In this document: positions 39,843 to 47,896 of the stretch, piece after piece
Layout of the letters: the number at the start of each line of letters is the position of its first letter
Position numbering within the stretch: position 1 is the stretch's first letter
From: Mesorhizobium prunaredense
GTDB lineage: Bacteria; Pseudomonadota; Alphaproteobacteria; Rhizobiales; Rhizobiaceae
Assembly (NCBI RefSeq): GCF_900156895.1
Contig: NZ_FTPD01000056.1
Location: forward strand, 208,034-272,033
Direction: 5' to 3'
DNA: 64,000 nt
Notes under the pieces: generated by a model
Databases searched by the model: none
Told to the model about the DNA's origin: nothing
The model's input: only the letters and a program-made list of their open reading frames with translations
Translations under genes and position numbers: made by a program

Positions 39843-41555
39843 ATGTATTTCATTGCCTTGGCGACGGACTATGACGGCACGCTGGCGCACGATGGGATCG
39901 TAGCTGAAAAGACGCTTGCAGCCCTCGAACGGTTCAAGAAAAGTGGCCGCAAGCTCATCCTCGTCACCGGCCGAGAACTGCCCGACCTCAAGCGGGTTTT
40001 TCCCGAGCTCGGCGTGTTCGACAAAGTCGTCGCCGAAAATGGGGCGTTGATCTACACGCCGGCCAGCGAGGAAGAACGTGCGATCTCACCGGCACCGGCG
40101 CCGAAGTTTGTCGCCAGGTTGAAGAAGCGCGGCGTCAAGCCGCTTTCAGTCGGACGGTCGATCGTCGCGACCTGGGAACCATACCAGGCAACAGTTCTTG
40201 AGGTCATCAAGGAACTTGGGCTGGAGCTGGAAATCATCTTCAACAAGGGCGCGGTGATGGTGCTGCCCAGCGGCATCAACAAGGCAGCCGGGCTGGCAGC
40301 CGCACTTGAGGACCTCAGGCTGTCGCCACACAATGTGGTCGGTATTGGCGATGCTGAAAACGATCATGCGTTCCTGCAGGCCTGCGGCTGCAGCGTCGCT
40401 GTCGAGAACGCCCTTGCGGCAGTCAAGGATACAGCGGATCTTGTAACGCGCGGCGCGCGTGGAAAGGGCGTCGAGGAACTGATCGAAAAGCTGGTCAAGC
40501 GTGATCGGGAATTTGTCCGAAAAGGCCGTGACGGCATCCTTCTTGGTTCGGTCGGCGGCGACGAAGTCTATCTGACGCCGACCGACACGGTCCTGATCGC
40601 CGGAAGCTCCGGCATCGGCAAATCCACCTTGGCCACCGCGCTGACGGAACGCTTCGTCGAGAACGGATTCCAATTCTGCGTTTTCGATCCGGAAGGCGAC
40701 TATGACGGCCTCGAAGGCGCCGTCCGGATAGGCGATGGCTCAAGCGAACCGACAAAGGCACAAGTGCTCGACCTGATCGAAAAGCCCGACACCAATGTGG
40801 TCGTCAACGGGCTGGCGTTGCGGGTCAATGAGCGACCAGACTTCTTTGCCGACCTGCTCCCCGGTCTTGGCAATTTCCGCTACCGCACGGCGAGGCCGCA
40901 TTGGCTGGTCATCGACGAGGCGCATCATCTTCTGCCCAAGAGGCGCGACGACACGCGCGCCATCCTGTCGTTGGAATTGCCGGGCACTGTCCTGATCACC
41001 GTTCATCCGGAAGCGATCTCGACCGACGCCCTGCGTCTGGTCACTGCCGTCATTGCGCTCGGTCCCAAGGCCAAGAATGTCATCAAGGCCTTTTGTCAGG
41101 AGACGGACACCAAGCCGCCAAAGGATATTCCCTCGCCAGAAGGCGAGCGCGTGCTGTTCTGGCGGCCGCAAGCCCGCAAGAAAATTGCCATGGTCAAAGC
41201 GATCGAGCCGCGCCAGTCGCTCAAGCGTCACAGCCGCAAGTATGCAGAAGGTCAACTCGACGAGGCCGGCAGCTTCTATTTCAGAGGTCCCGACGACGCG
41301 ATGAACCTCCGGGCCCACAACCTGATGATCTTCGCTCAGATTGCCGATGGCATCGACGACAGAACCTGGGAGCATCACCTGCGCGCCGGCGACTATTCCG
41401 AATGGTTTCGCCGACAGATCAGGGACAAGGAGCTGGCGCGCGAGACCGCCGAGGCGGAAAAGGACGAAAGGCTCTCGGCGCAGGAAAGCCGCGAGCACGT
41501 TCTGGATGCGGTACGTCGCCGTTATACGGCTCCTGCCACCGCCCCGGAGGAATAG
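39843..41555 (+). CDS. HAD-IIB phosphatase fused to a HerA-like P-loop ATPase
   Basis: This 570-residue protein has two domains. Residues 1-215 form a Cof-type HAD phosphatase (D9-Y-D11-G-T13, VTGRE, and GIGDAENDHAFL with D170/D174). Residues about 235-530 form a P-loop ATPase with Walker A GSSGIGKST (254-262) and DEAH at 358-361, plus a FDPEGDYDGL segment resembling the HerA/VirB4 group. The C-terminal 40 residues are charged. The fusion occurs in alphaproteobacteria as a protein of unknown function. It stands 88 bases after the stress SDR. Confidence 0.88.
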   Translation: MYFIALATDYDGTLAHDGIVAEKTLAALERFKKSGRKLILVTGRELPDLKRVFPELGVFDKVVAENGALIYTPASEEERAISPAPAPKFVARLKKRGVKPLSVGRSIVATWEPYQATVLEVIKELGLELEIIFNKGAVMVLPSGINKAAGLAAALEDLRLSPHNVVGIGDAENDHAFLQACGCSVAVENALAAVKDTADLVTRGARGKGVEELIEKLVKRDREFVRKGRDGILLGSVGGDEVYLTPTDTVLIAGSSGIGKSTLATALTERFVENGFQFCVFDPEGDYDGLEGAVRIGDGSSEPTKAQVLDLIEKPDTNVVVNGLALRVNERPDFFADLLPGLGNFRYRTARPHWLVIDEAHHLLPKRRDDTRAILSLELPGTVLITVHPEAISTDALRLVTAVIALGPKAKNVIKAFCQETDTKPPKDIPSPEGERVLFWRPQARKKIAMVKAIEPRQSLKRHSRKYAEGQLDEAGSFYFRGPDDAMNLRAHNLMIFAQIADGIDDRTWEHHLRAGDYSEWFRRQIRDKELARETAEAEKDERLSAQESREHVLDAVRRRYTAPATAPEE

Positions 41556-41594
41556 GGTGGAATAGAGAGGAATAGGGAGCGAAAAGGATCGCCC

Positions 41595-41774
41595 ATGCAC
41601 ATCATTCTCGGAGGCACGGGCCATGTTGGTTCTGCTGCAGCCATGTCGCATTTACAGCAGGGCGAAGCAGCGGCCGGGCTGATCGCGTCATCCATGCGGA
41701 GTTCCAGTTCATCCATGGCGTTTCCGACTGGTCAGGGTTCACTGTATCCACTAGCAAAGAGGCGCAGGTCATAG
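41595..41774 (+). pseudogene. Truncated NmrA/NAD(P)-binding Rossmann protein
   Basis: The first 26 codons read MHIILGGTGHVGSAAAMSHL followed by QQGEAA, an N-terminal Rossmann motif of NmrA-type SDRs. The similarity then stops abruptly, and the frame continues as unrelated serine-rich sequence to 41774. Its tail overlaps the convergent TIGR02588-like gene. It appears to be a 5' gene fragment left by a deletion. Confidence 0.5.
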
Positions 41775-42178
41775 GCCTCGGGATCGCGACGAAAGATCAA
41801 CGCGCCCTTCCGTTGGGATTTCTGTGGGACATAGTCGAGCGTAGCGCTGCTCTCCTCGACGACCTCATCGCCATTGCGGAGCTCACCTTTGATCTCGACA
41901 GCAGCAACCGATTTCCCCGCCCTGTTTGCAGCGGCGAACTCGACCACGTAGCCGCCCTCGGTGACCGCGACGCCAAGCGGCAGCACAACGATCCGGGCGG
42001 TCCCATCGCGCGTGCTCAAGCCATCGACGACAAGATAACTGAGCACGGCAAGCAGAACTATGGAGCTTATCCCCGCCACGACCCACTCCGTGACCGAAGT
42101 CCCGGGTTTGCGTGTCTTTGCTTTGTTGTCGGACTGCTGCTTCTGTTGCTTGTCGCCTTTTGCGGAAGTCTTTGTCAC
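41732..42178 (-). CDS. TIGR02588-family protein
   Basis: The product is 148 residues. A Lys/Gln-rich N-terminus is followed by one transmembrane helix (about residues 30-53, VTEWVVAGISSIVLLAVLSY) and an extracytoplasmic beta-rich domain ending YDLRLFASGYSEP. It matches the small partner of TIGR02587 membrane proteins, two families of unknown function whose genes occur side by side. The GTG start overlaps the partner's stop (GTGA). Confidence 0.88.
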   Translation of the reverse strand: MTKTSAKGDKQQKQQSDNKAKTRKPGTSVTEWVVAGISSIVLLAVLSYLVVDGLSTRDGTARIVVLPLGVAVTEGGYVVEFAAANRAGKSVAAVEIKGELRNGDEVVEESSATLDYVPQKSQRKGALIFRRDPEAYDLRLFASGYSEP

Positions 42179-43017
42179 AGAATGAGCCTCGCAACCGCCG
42201 CCCCGAGCGCGCCAGGAAACGACAGAACCACGACTGCACTGAGTGTCTCCGAGAAGCCGGCGCCATCGCTCCTGCCGAACGTCCACAGGATGTAAAGGTT
42301 CACAAGCATCACCAGGACATAGCCGACGATCGCATAGCGAAAGAAGATGCTGACGAATCCAGCGCCTGGCTCGGGACTGTGCGAGCCGCGGAATTCGAAC
42401 TCGTAGACGAAGGCGTGCATGAGAGCGAGGGTGACCACCACCAGGGCGATTTCCTGCCAGGGTTGCATCTTGTAAGCGATGAGGACGACCTCTTCCGTTG
42501 GTGCGATGTTCACCGATAGAAACAGCGCTCCGACCACCATCAGGAACAGCTCTCCGGTGTAGCCGGGCTCGGGAATGTCCTCCTCTTCCAACAAACTCGT
42601 GCCGAGCTGAGCGCGTGCCAAGGATGCTCCGAGACTGCCTGGGACAATTTGCACCGCAATTTTGCCAATCGCCTCCCGTAGCGGCATTTCGGCGGTCACG
42701 ATGCCGAAAATAAAGAACACCGCCGTAGCCGCCACAGCGGCCACAAATATGGCCACAAAGGCATCGGCGATGCGGTCGCGCAGCGCCACCGTCTGGCGAA
42801 AGCCTCCATACTTGTGCAGCAGCACCAGCATTGGCAAAGTGACTGCGAGCAGCAGGGCGAGCCGCAGTGGATGAAGGTGAAAGCCCAGCGCCCAAGCTTC
42901 CATGGTCATCAGCACCGGGACGGCGAAGATCAACGCTCCGGCAAAGGCGCGGCCAAGGCCAATCCAGAACTCACGCGGCGTTGGTGCATGCCTGACGGTG
43001 ATATCGGTTGACGCCAC
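42175..43017 (-). CDS. TIGR02587-family integral membrane protein
   Basis: The product is about 280 residues with six to seven hydrophobic segments and an acidic loop LEEEDIPEPGYTGELFLMVVGALF. The likely start is GTG at 43017 with a strong GAGGAG five bases upstream; the open frame upstream lacks such a site. It is paired with the TIGR02588-like gene. GGAAC-N16-CATT upstream (43049-43073) is one mismatch from the EcfG/RpoE2 consensus, hinting at stress control. Function unknown. Confidence 0.88.
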   Translation of the reverse strand: MASTDITVRHAPTPREFWIGLGRAFAGALIFAVPVLMTMEAWALGFHLHPLRLALLLAVTLPMLVLLHKYGGFRQTVALRDRIADAFVAIFVAAVAATAVFFIFGIVTAEMPLREAIGKIAVQIVPGSLGASLARAQLGTSLLEEEDIPEPGYTGELFLMVVGALFLSVNIAPTEEVVLIAYKMQPWQEIALVVVTLALMHAFVYEFEFRGSHSPEPGAGFVSIFFRYAIVGYVLVMLVNLYILWTFGRSDGAGFSETLSAVVVLSFPGALGAAVARLIL

Positions 43018-43048
43018 GTCCGCTCCTCGGAGATAGCCTGCGGGGAAC

Positions 43049-43073
43049 AATGTTTCCTGGGCAATCTTGTTCC
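43049..43073 (-). promoter_or_regulatory. EcfG-like promoter for the TIGR02587/02588 pair (weak)
   Basis: On the minus strand GGAAC (43073-43069) is separated by 16 bases from CATT (43052-43049), against the consensus GGAAC-N16/17-CGTT. It lies 32 bases upstream of the GTG start at 43017. Confidence 0.45.
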
Positions 43074-43137
43074 GGGCCACTGTATCTTCGCCACAGTCGA
43101 CGGCGCTGCGATGGTCAAAGCCAAGCCAAACCTGATG

Positions 43138-43162
43138 GGAACTCGCGAGCCAGCTTTCCGTT
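43138..43162 (+). promoter_or_regulatory. EcfG/RpoE2-type stress promoter
   Basis: GGAAC (43138-43142) and CGTT (43159-43162) are separated by exactly 16 bases, a full match to the alphaproteobacterial general-stress sigma factor consensus. It lies 54 bases upstream of the PPC-domain gene and is correctly oriented. Confidence 0.8.
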
Positions 43163-43216
43163 CAAACTCTCGATCGAATGACAATTCAAAGCCGACACAG
43201 CGTCTGGAGTGAAATC

Positions 43217-43660
43217 ATGAAATCGCAGCTCGTCGCCGAAAGCGCCGGACAAAGGACGTTCGTGGTGGTGCTTGACCCCGGCGAGGAAGCGTTCGCAGCA
43301 CTTACAGCCTTCGCGGTCGATCACGACATCGGCGGCGCCTCGCTGACCGCGCTCGGCGCCTTCGAAACGGCGACAGTCGGCTGGTTCGATATCAACGAAA
43401 AAACCTATCGAAAAATCCCAGTCCAGGAACAGTGCGAGGTGCTCAGCGCGATCGGCGATGTTGCTATCGGCGACGACGGCAAGCCCAGCCTTCACGTCCA
43501 TGCGGTGCTCGGATTGCGCGACGGCAGCACGAAGGGCGGACATCTGCTCGATGGCATTGTTCGGCCGACTCTCGAAGTCACATTGGTGGAAACGCCTGGT
43601 CATCTGCGCCGCAGAAAACGTCCGGAACTCGGCATCGCCTTGATTGATCTGGATGCCTGA
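43217..43660 (+). CDS. PPC-domain (DUF296) DNA-binding-type protein
   Basis: This 147-residue protein consists of a single PPC/DUF296 domain with the conserved metal-binding-type stretch SLHVHAVLGLRDGSTKGGHLLDG and RPTLEVTLVE. In bacteria these stand-alone domains form trimers and their function is unknown; in plants they accompany AT-hooks. The ATG at 43217 has GGAG eight bases upstream, and a full EcfG-type promoter precedes it, so stress-dependent expression is likely. Confidence 0.93.
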   Translation: MKSQLVAESAGQRTFVVVLDPGEEAFAALTAFAVDHDIGGASLTALGAFETATVGWFDINEKTYRKIPVQEQCEVLSAIGDVAIGDDGKPSLHVHAVLGLRDGSTKGGHLLDGIVRPTLEVTLVETPGHLRRRKRPELGIALIDLDA

Positions 43661-43701
43661 ACACGGATCAGGCCTGGTCCGCTGAACTGCGTCCGGTCCG
43701 A

Positions 43702-44976
43702 TCATCGCTTTTGTTTGATTTGTTTAGCATCCGCGGGCGCCTCGGGTGCGGCTTCCCAGCCGAACACGCTGCGGCCGCCGAGCGGATGCGACCGATCGAA
43801 CTCTCCGGCGACGATTTCCTCCAGGCTGGGGCCGGTGACATAGCGTTCGACCTGCCGCGACTGGTCGTCCAGCCGCTTCAAGGCACCGATTTCTTCGTCG
43901 CGACCGAGCCTGGCCTTGTGGACGGCCGACTTCAGGACGCCGATCGTCTCGTCATAGACTTTCAGCGGCACGGGGAATGGATGCCTGTCCTTGCCGCCAT
44001 GTGCCAGCGAGAAGCGCCCGGGATCGGAAAACCGGCATGGCGCGCCGTGCAGAACCTCGGCAACCAGCGCCAGCGCCCGCACCGTGCGCGCACCGACGCC
44101 GGGGACCAGGAGAAGTTCTGAGAAATCGGCGGGGCCACGCTCGGCAGCCGCCGCCATGTTGCCATGAAGACGACGCATGACGACATCGCTTTCGCGAACG
44201 TCGTGGTGCGCCGGCATGGCCAGGTGCGGCAGCATTGGCTGGTCGGGCTCCGGTGCGACAGCCACATCACGTTCGAGCGCGGCGAACTCCCTCAGAATGC
44301 GATCCGGTCCGAGATCCTGCAGGAGGTCCAACTGGCCCTTGCGCGAGGCGTCGGCGCGGCGGTCGGTCAGGTTGACGATCTCGCCCTGGTTGGCGCCTTC
44401 GATGGCGGCATGCGGCTGCTCGACGAAACTCTTCAGGCCTTCGGACAGCCAGTGATAGCGGCGCGCCACCTTGCTGTCGCCGTTCATGCCCTGCTGCACC
44501 ACGACCCAGTCGCCGTCATCGGTGACGATAAAGCCATGCAGATAAAGGTCGAAGCCGTCCTGGACGGCGGCGCTGTCAACCTTGGCGACGAGCCTGCTGG
44601 CCGTTGCCAGGGCTGTTCCATCGAAGCCGACGCGCTCGCCGATGACGGCAAGCTCATGCGGGGTTTTGCGCGAATGCGCGCCGCGGCCGCCGCACACGTG
44701 AATACCGAGTTCGCCGGAAAGCGGAGCCAAACCACGTTTGAGGGCACCGATGACGCTGGTCGTGATGCCGGAGGAATGCCAGTCCATTCCCATGACGGCG
44801 CCAAACGACTGGAACCAGAAGGGATGCGCCAGCCGGCGCAGCAGCTCCTCGCGACCGTAATGGTGAATGATCGCCTCACACATGACCGCGCTAAGCCGCG
44901 TCATACGGTCGCCAAGCCATTTCGGCACGCGTCCGCCATGAAGTGGGAGGTCTGCGCTTCCCGATCGTTGTGCCAA
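43702..44976 (-). CDS. DUF763 family protein
   Basis: This 424-residue protein begins RSGSADLPLHGGRVPKWLGDRM and continues with GMDWHSSGITTSVIGALKRGL and HLCGGRG-like ICGGRGAHSRKTP, matching the DUF763 signature. A helix-hairpin-helix-like segment (LLLVPGVGARTVRALALVAEVLHG) suggests DNA contact. The likely start is TTG at 44976, since the conserved N-terminus begins immediately after it. The biochemical function is unknown; a role in DNA repair is only suggested by the HhH motif and the nearby AlkB and NHEJ genes. Confidence 0.88.
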   Translation of the reverse strand: MAQRSGSADLPLHGGRVPKWLGDRMTRLSAVMCEAIIHHYGREELLRRLAHPFWFQSFGAVMGMDWHSSGITTSVIGALKRGLAPLSGELGIHVCGGRGAHSRKTPHELAVIGERVGFDGTALATASRLVAKVDSAAVQDGFDLYLHGFIVTDDGDWVVVQQGMNGDSKVARRYHWLSEGLKSFVEQPHAAIEGANQGEIVNLTDRRADASRKGQLDLLQDLGPDRILREFAALERDVAVAPEPDQPMLPHLAMPAHHDVRESDVVMRRLHGNMAAAAERGPADFSELLLVPGVGARTVRALALVAEVLHGAPCRFSDPGRFSLAHGGKDRHPFPVPLKVYDETIGVLKSAVHKARLGRDEEIGALKRLDDQSRQVERYVTGPSLEEIVAGEFDRSHPLGGRSVFGWEAAPEAPADAKQIKQKR

Positions 44977-45110
44977 ATCTTGCTGCCTGTTGCCGATCTA
45001 TGCCCTGCTCAACAGTAGGTATAGAAGGTGAAGAAGCAAATCCAGAACGGGTTCGCCGTGCATCTCAGCACTTATCGAACCGCAAAAACAGGAGCCGGTC
45101 TCGATTCTGG

Positions 45111-45758
45111 TCATCGAACTATCGCTTCTGATCGAGTCGACCGTTGCGGGCGCAGGGTCCGCAGGGTGATCGAATAACGGTGCGCGGCAACCGGCTGGAT
45201 GCTGTGCGCCCATTCGGTGCGCGCCCGGCCCGTCATCAGGTAAGCCGACCTTGGCTCGAGGGTGACGGTCTCGCGAGCCCATCTCGTGCCGTTCTTCCGG
45301 CGGAGCCTAAAGCTGCATGGCGCAAGAAGAGAAACGCCGGCCACGGCATCGAACTGCGGCTTGTCGCGATGCCAGCCGATACCCGCGCCGGGCCGGTACT
45401 CGTTGATCAAGACCTGCACGAAAGCATCGGCGGGCAGCCGCGCAAATGCCGCCACCTTGTCCCTGAGCGGCATCAGAAAAGCAGGGATCGCCGGCGCCTC
45501 GACGACTTTGCGTTGGTCAAAATCGTAGCGCAGGCCAAACCCGGCGACGCGCCGGTTTGCGAGATGGCCATGAAAGTCGAAAGGCTGGAAGGCGAGACTT
45601 TCGAGCTGCCGCACCAGCTCGGCCTCTTCCTCCGCCGTGATCAGCTCCGGCTGGTAGTGAAATCCTTCCGGCAGGTCGTCACGTGCGTGAAAGTCGGGCG
45701 CGAGCAACAGGTCGCCTTGTCCGGCGAATTGCGGCTGCCTGGTCTTGAGCGATGGCAT
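45111..45758 (-). CDS. alkB: AlkB-like 2-oxoglutarate/Fe(II) dioxygenase
   Basis: The product is 215 residues. The iron-binding triad is H130-x-D132 (GWHRDKP) and H185 (TEWAHSIQP). RYSITLRTLR supplies the 2-oxoglutarate-binding arginines (R194, R200). LINEYRPGAGIGWH matches the N-Y-Y-x-x-G region of the AlkB family. It would remove alkyl lesions from DNA or RNA bases by oxidative dealkylation; within the family it may be an AlkB2-type paralogue. It lies between DUF763 and the KTSC gene in the stress region. Confidence 0.9.
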   Translation of the reverse strand: MPSLKTRQPQFAGQGDLLLAPDFHARDDLPEGFHYQPELITAEEEAELVRQLESLAFQPFDFHGHLANRRVAGFGLRYDFDQRKVVEAPAIPAFLMPLRDKVAAFARLPADAFVQVLINEYRPGAGIGWHRDKPQFDAVAGVSLLAPCSFRLRRKNGTRWARETVTLEPRSAYLMTGRARTEWAHSIQPVAAHRYSITLRTLRPQRSTRSEAIVR

Positions 45759-45847
45759 CTACCCTAATTGGTGAAGCCAGCCCAAGGCGGCAAGGCCTTG
45801 GAGGCGTCGAGCCGGCCGGATCACCGCCTCCATATCTCGGGCGAGAC

Positions 45848-45872
45848 GGAACCTGGCTTGCCGGGGCGGGTT
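45848..45872 (+). promoter_or_regulatory. EcfG-like promoter upstream of the KTSC gene (weak)
   Basis: GGAAC (45848-45852) and GGTT (45869-45872) are separated by 16 bases, one mismatch from CGTT. It lies 28 bases upstream of the KTSC start. The same GGAAC-N16-GGTTAT form occurs at 22230. Confidence 0.4.
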
Positions 45873-45900
45873 ATTGTCCGGACGCATCGAGGGTTAAGAA

Positions 45901-46116
45901 ATGCCTTCAACTGCTATCCAGAGCATGAATTACGACCCGGCGACGAGCACCCTCTCCGTATGGTTTGTCCCAAGCGGAAATCGCTATGATTACCACGACG
46001 TGCCGCCGCAGACCTACGCAGCATTCCGCAAAGCCTCGGCAAAAGGCCGGTTCTTCAACGCTTTTATTCGAGACCGGTACAGCTACCATTTGGTACCCTC
46101 TGCACAGCGAATTTGA
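45901..46116 (+). CDS. KTSC-domain small protein
   Basis: This 71-residue protein is a single KTSC domain: SMNYDPATSTLSVWFVPSGN then YDYHDVPPQTYAAFRKASAKGRFFNAFIRDRY. The domain occurs alone or fused to lysyl-tRNA synthetase-like proteins, and its function is uncertain (RNA binding has been proposed). It is followed by about 490 bases of repeats without genes. A weak EcfG-type promoter precedes it. Confidence 0.88.
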   Translation: MPSTAIQSMNYDPATSTLSVWFVPSGNRYDYHDVPPQTYAAFRKASAKGRFFNAFIRDRYSYHLVPSAQRI

Positions 46117-46201
46117 CAGGTCGGGCCGATCGGCAGAGAACCTCGATAATTCCCGTCAGTCGCAATCGAAACGTTGGAGATTGGCCGAAACGCCCATCGC
46201 T

Positions 46202-46258
46202 TCGTCAGAGCAAGGAGCGAAGCGACGCGGCGCAGACCTTGGGATCCATGCCGTTACC
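46202..46258 (-). repeat. Interspersed repeat, left copy flanking the NHEJ locus
   Basis: Read on the minus strand, the segment with GTAACGGCATGGATC and GTCGCTTCGCTCC closely matches the plus-strand segment at 52631-52696. A shorter related stretch occurs at about 46520-46560 (GGCTCCTGCTCCGCGCTGGG then ATGACGAAA). The two main copies are inverted and bracket ku-ligD-ligase-ku. The interval 46117-46610 holds only repeats. Confidence 0.7.
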
Positions 46259-46304
46259 TTGGAGCGCTGCTGCGGTGCAGAACCTTTGATCGCGGAGGGC
46301 AGCG

Positions 46305-46480
46305 CCCCCCTCTGTCCTGCCGGACATCTCCCCCACTTGGGGGAGATTGCCAGCTTCGCGGACATCGTCCTTTTTTGCACGGTTGGTGGTTGGCGAAATC
46401 GGTGGTGACGTCCAATCTCCCCCCTAGTGGGTCCCTAGTGGGTCCCTAGTGGGGGAGATGTCCGGCAGGACAGAGGGGGG
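46305..46480. repeat. Perfect 32-bp inverted repeat around 112 bases
   Basis: The arm at 46305-46336 (begins CCCCCCTCTGTCCTGCC) is the exact reverse complement of 46449-46480 (ends GGACAGAGGGGGG). The inner ends add short hairpins (CTCCCCCACTTGGGGGAG). It has the look of a non-coding dispersed element or a miniature inverted-repeat element; no target-site duplication was identified. Confidence 0.85.
46424..46453. repeat. 11-bp tandem triplication (CTAGTGGGTCC)
   Basis: Two full copies of CTAGTGGGTCC plus a third partial copy are adjacent (46424, 46435, 46446), at the inner edge of the right arm of the 32-bp inverted repeat. It probably arose by slippage in the repeat arm. Confidence 0.85.
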
Positions 46481-46610
46481 CGCGAAGGATCGCTACATTG
46501 CGCTTTTATTCTGAGCCGCAGAGGTCGCTTGGCTCCTGCTCCGCGCTGGGATGACGAAACCACCCCGTGCCTTTGTCGTCCGTGGTGCGTCCGCTCGGTC
46601 GGCCGATCCC

Positions 46611-46838
46611 TCACTGCGCCGGGGGCGTACCGGGTTGATCGCCGCCCGTGGTCGTCTTCGGCGTCGGATCCTTGTCGATCTCGGGATTTTGGTCGACGGT
46701 GTTGGTGTTGCTCTGTGTCGGTTCAGTGCTGCTGGTGCTGCCCTGTGTCGGCTCGGCCTCGTTGCTGCAACCCGCCAGAGCCAGAGCCGCCACCAGCGCC
46801 GACAAAAACGACAGTCTCGTCAGTGATAATCCAGTCAT
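46611..46838 (-). CDS. Small lipoprotein, Thr/Pro-rich
   Basis: The product is 75 residues. The signal MTGLSLTRLSFLSALVAALA ends in the lipobox LAGC, so the mature protein would be lipid-anchored at Cys24. The mature part is low-complexity (T, P, Q, S, D) without recognisable domains. The ATG at 46838 has GGGAG upstream. GCAAC-N16-CGTT upstream (46865-46889) is a weak EcfG-like match. It is divergent from ku. Confidence 0.65.
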   Translation of the reverse strand: MTGLSLTRLSFLSALVAALALAGCSNEAEPTQGSTSSTEPTQSNTNTVDQNPEIDKDPTPKTTTGGDQPGTPPAQ

Positions 46839-46957
46839 GGCCAACCGCTCCCTTGCTGCTCGACAACGGCGGGTGGTGAATTTGGTTGCAGCGGAATGGC
46901 TTATCTGCTGGCCCACTGGCCCATGACCCCTCTGATCATCGCCGCGCAGGCGCCAAA

Positions 46958-46983
46958 GGAACAAATCGCGGCGCCGCCACGTT
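46958..46983 (+). promoter_or_regulatory. EcfG/RpoE2-type stress promoter of ku-ligD
   Basis: GGAAC (46958-46962), a 17-base spacer and CGTT (46980-46983) fully match the general-stress consensus, 40 bases before the ku start. Stress-inducible NHEJ under RpoE2 is established in Sinorhizobium meliloti, which supports this reading. Confidence 0.82.
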
Positions 46984-47023
46984 GCATTTCCTGAGCAATG
47001 TTTGTGACAGTGAGGCTATTGTC

Positions 47024-47893
47024 TTGGCGCCGAGAGCAAATTGGAAGGGTTTTCTGAAAATCGGAGAACTCAGCTGCCCAGTGGCGCTCTACACGGCTGC
47101 CTCAGCCTCAGAGCGGATCGCCTTCCACACGATAAACCGCGCCACCGGCCATAGGGTGCATCGCGCCTTCGTCGACAGCGATAGCGGCAAGCCGGTCGAG
47201 AAGGACGACCAGGTCAAAGGCTTTGAGATCGGCTCGGGTGAGTACGTCGTGCTCGAACCCGATGAGGTCGCAGCCGCTGTCCCGGAGAGCGACAAGACGC
47301 TGTCGGTCTCGGCCTTCATCGGCTGTGCCGATGTCGACGATGTGTATTTCGACAAGCCTTATTACCTGGCCCCGTCGGACAAACACGCTGAGGAAGCGTT
47401 TGGGCTGATCCGCGAAGGCATGCGCAGGAAGAAGGTCGCCGCGATCACCCAGACCGTGCTGTTCCGGCGCGTCCGGACCCTGCTTATCCGCGCCTATGAC
47501 GAAGGCCTGGTCGCAACGACGCTGAATTTCGACTACGAGGTGCGCTCGGCGGAGGAGGCTTTCGACAACATCCCCGGCTTGAAGATCGAGGGCGAGATGC
47601 TCGAACTGGCCGAACATATCATCAAGACCAAGAAGGGCAAATTCGATCCGACCAAATTCGACGACCGTTATGAGGCGGCGCTCGCCGAGCTAGTGAAGGC
47701 AAAGCTCGAAGGCAAGAAGATCGCCGTTCCGAAGCCGGCAAAGCGGGAGAAGGTCGTCGATCTTATGGATGCGCTGCGCCAGAGTGCCGGCGTTGGCGGC
47801 AAGCAGCCCTCGACAAGAAAGCCCGCGGCAAAGTCAAAGCCAGCGCGCCATGCCAAGGCGAAGCAGACAGCGCCGCGTCGGAAGGCCGGCTGA
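47024..47893 (+). CDS. ku: Ku DNA end-binding protein (NHEJ), first copy
   Basis: The product is 289 residues. LAPRANWKGFLKIGELSCPVALYTAAS is the standard rhizobial Ku start, and the Ku core runs to about residue 230, followed by a Lys/Ala-rich tail (KPAAKSKPARHAKAKQTAPRRKAG) that can contact DNA or LigD. The start is probably TTG at 47024, with GAGG eight bases upstream; the upstream open frame is not conserved-looking. It binds double-strand ends as a homodimer and recruits LigD, whose gene begins three bases later. A full EcfG-type promoter precedes it. Confidence 0.95.
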   Translation: MAPRANWKGFLKIGELSCPVALYTAASASERIAFHTINRATGHRVHRAFVDSDSGKPVEKDDQVKGFEIGSGEYVVLEPDEVAAAVPESDKTLSVSAFIGCADVDDVYFDKPYYLAPSDKHAEEAFGLIREGMRRKKVAAITQTVLFRRVRTLLIRAYDEGLVATTLNFDYEVRSAEEAFDNIPGLKIEGEMLELAEHIIKTKKGKFDPTKFDDRYEAALAELVKAKLEGKKIAVPKPAKREKVVDLMDALRQSAGVGGKQPSTRKPAAKSKPARHAKAKQTAPRRKAG

Positions 47894-47896
47894 CCG

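Noticed and set aside
46305-46480. Inverted repeat considered as an insertion sequence
   Set aside because: The enclosed 112 bases cannot encode a transposase and no target-site duplication was identified.
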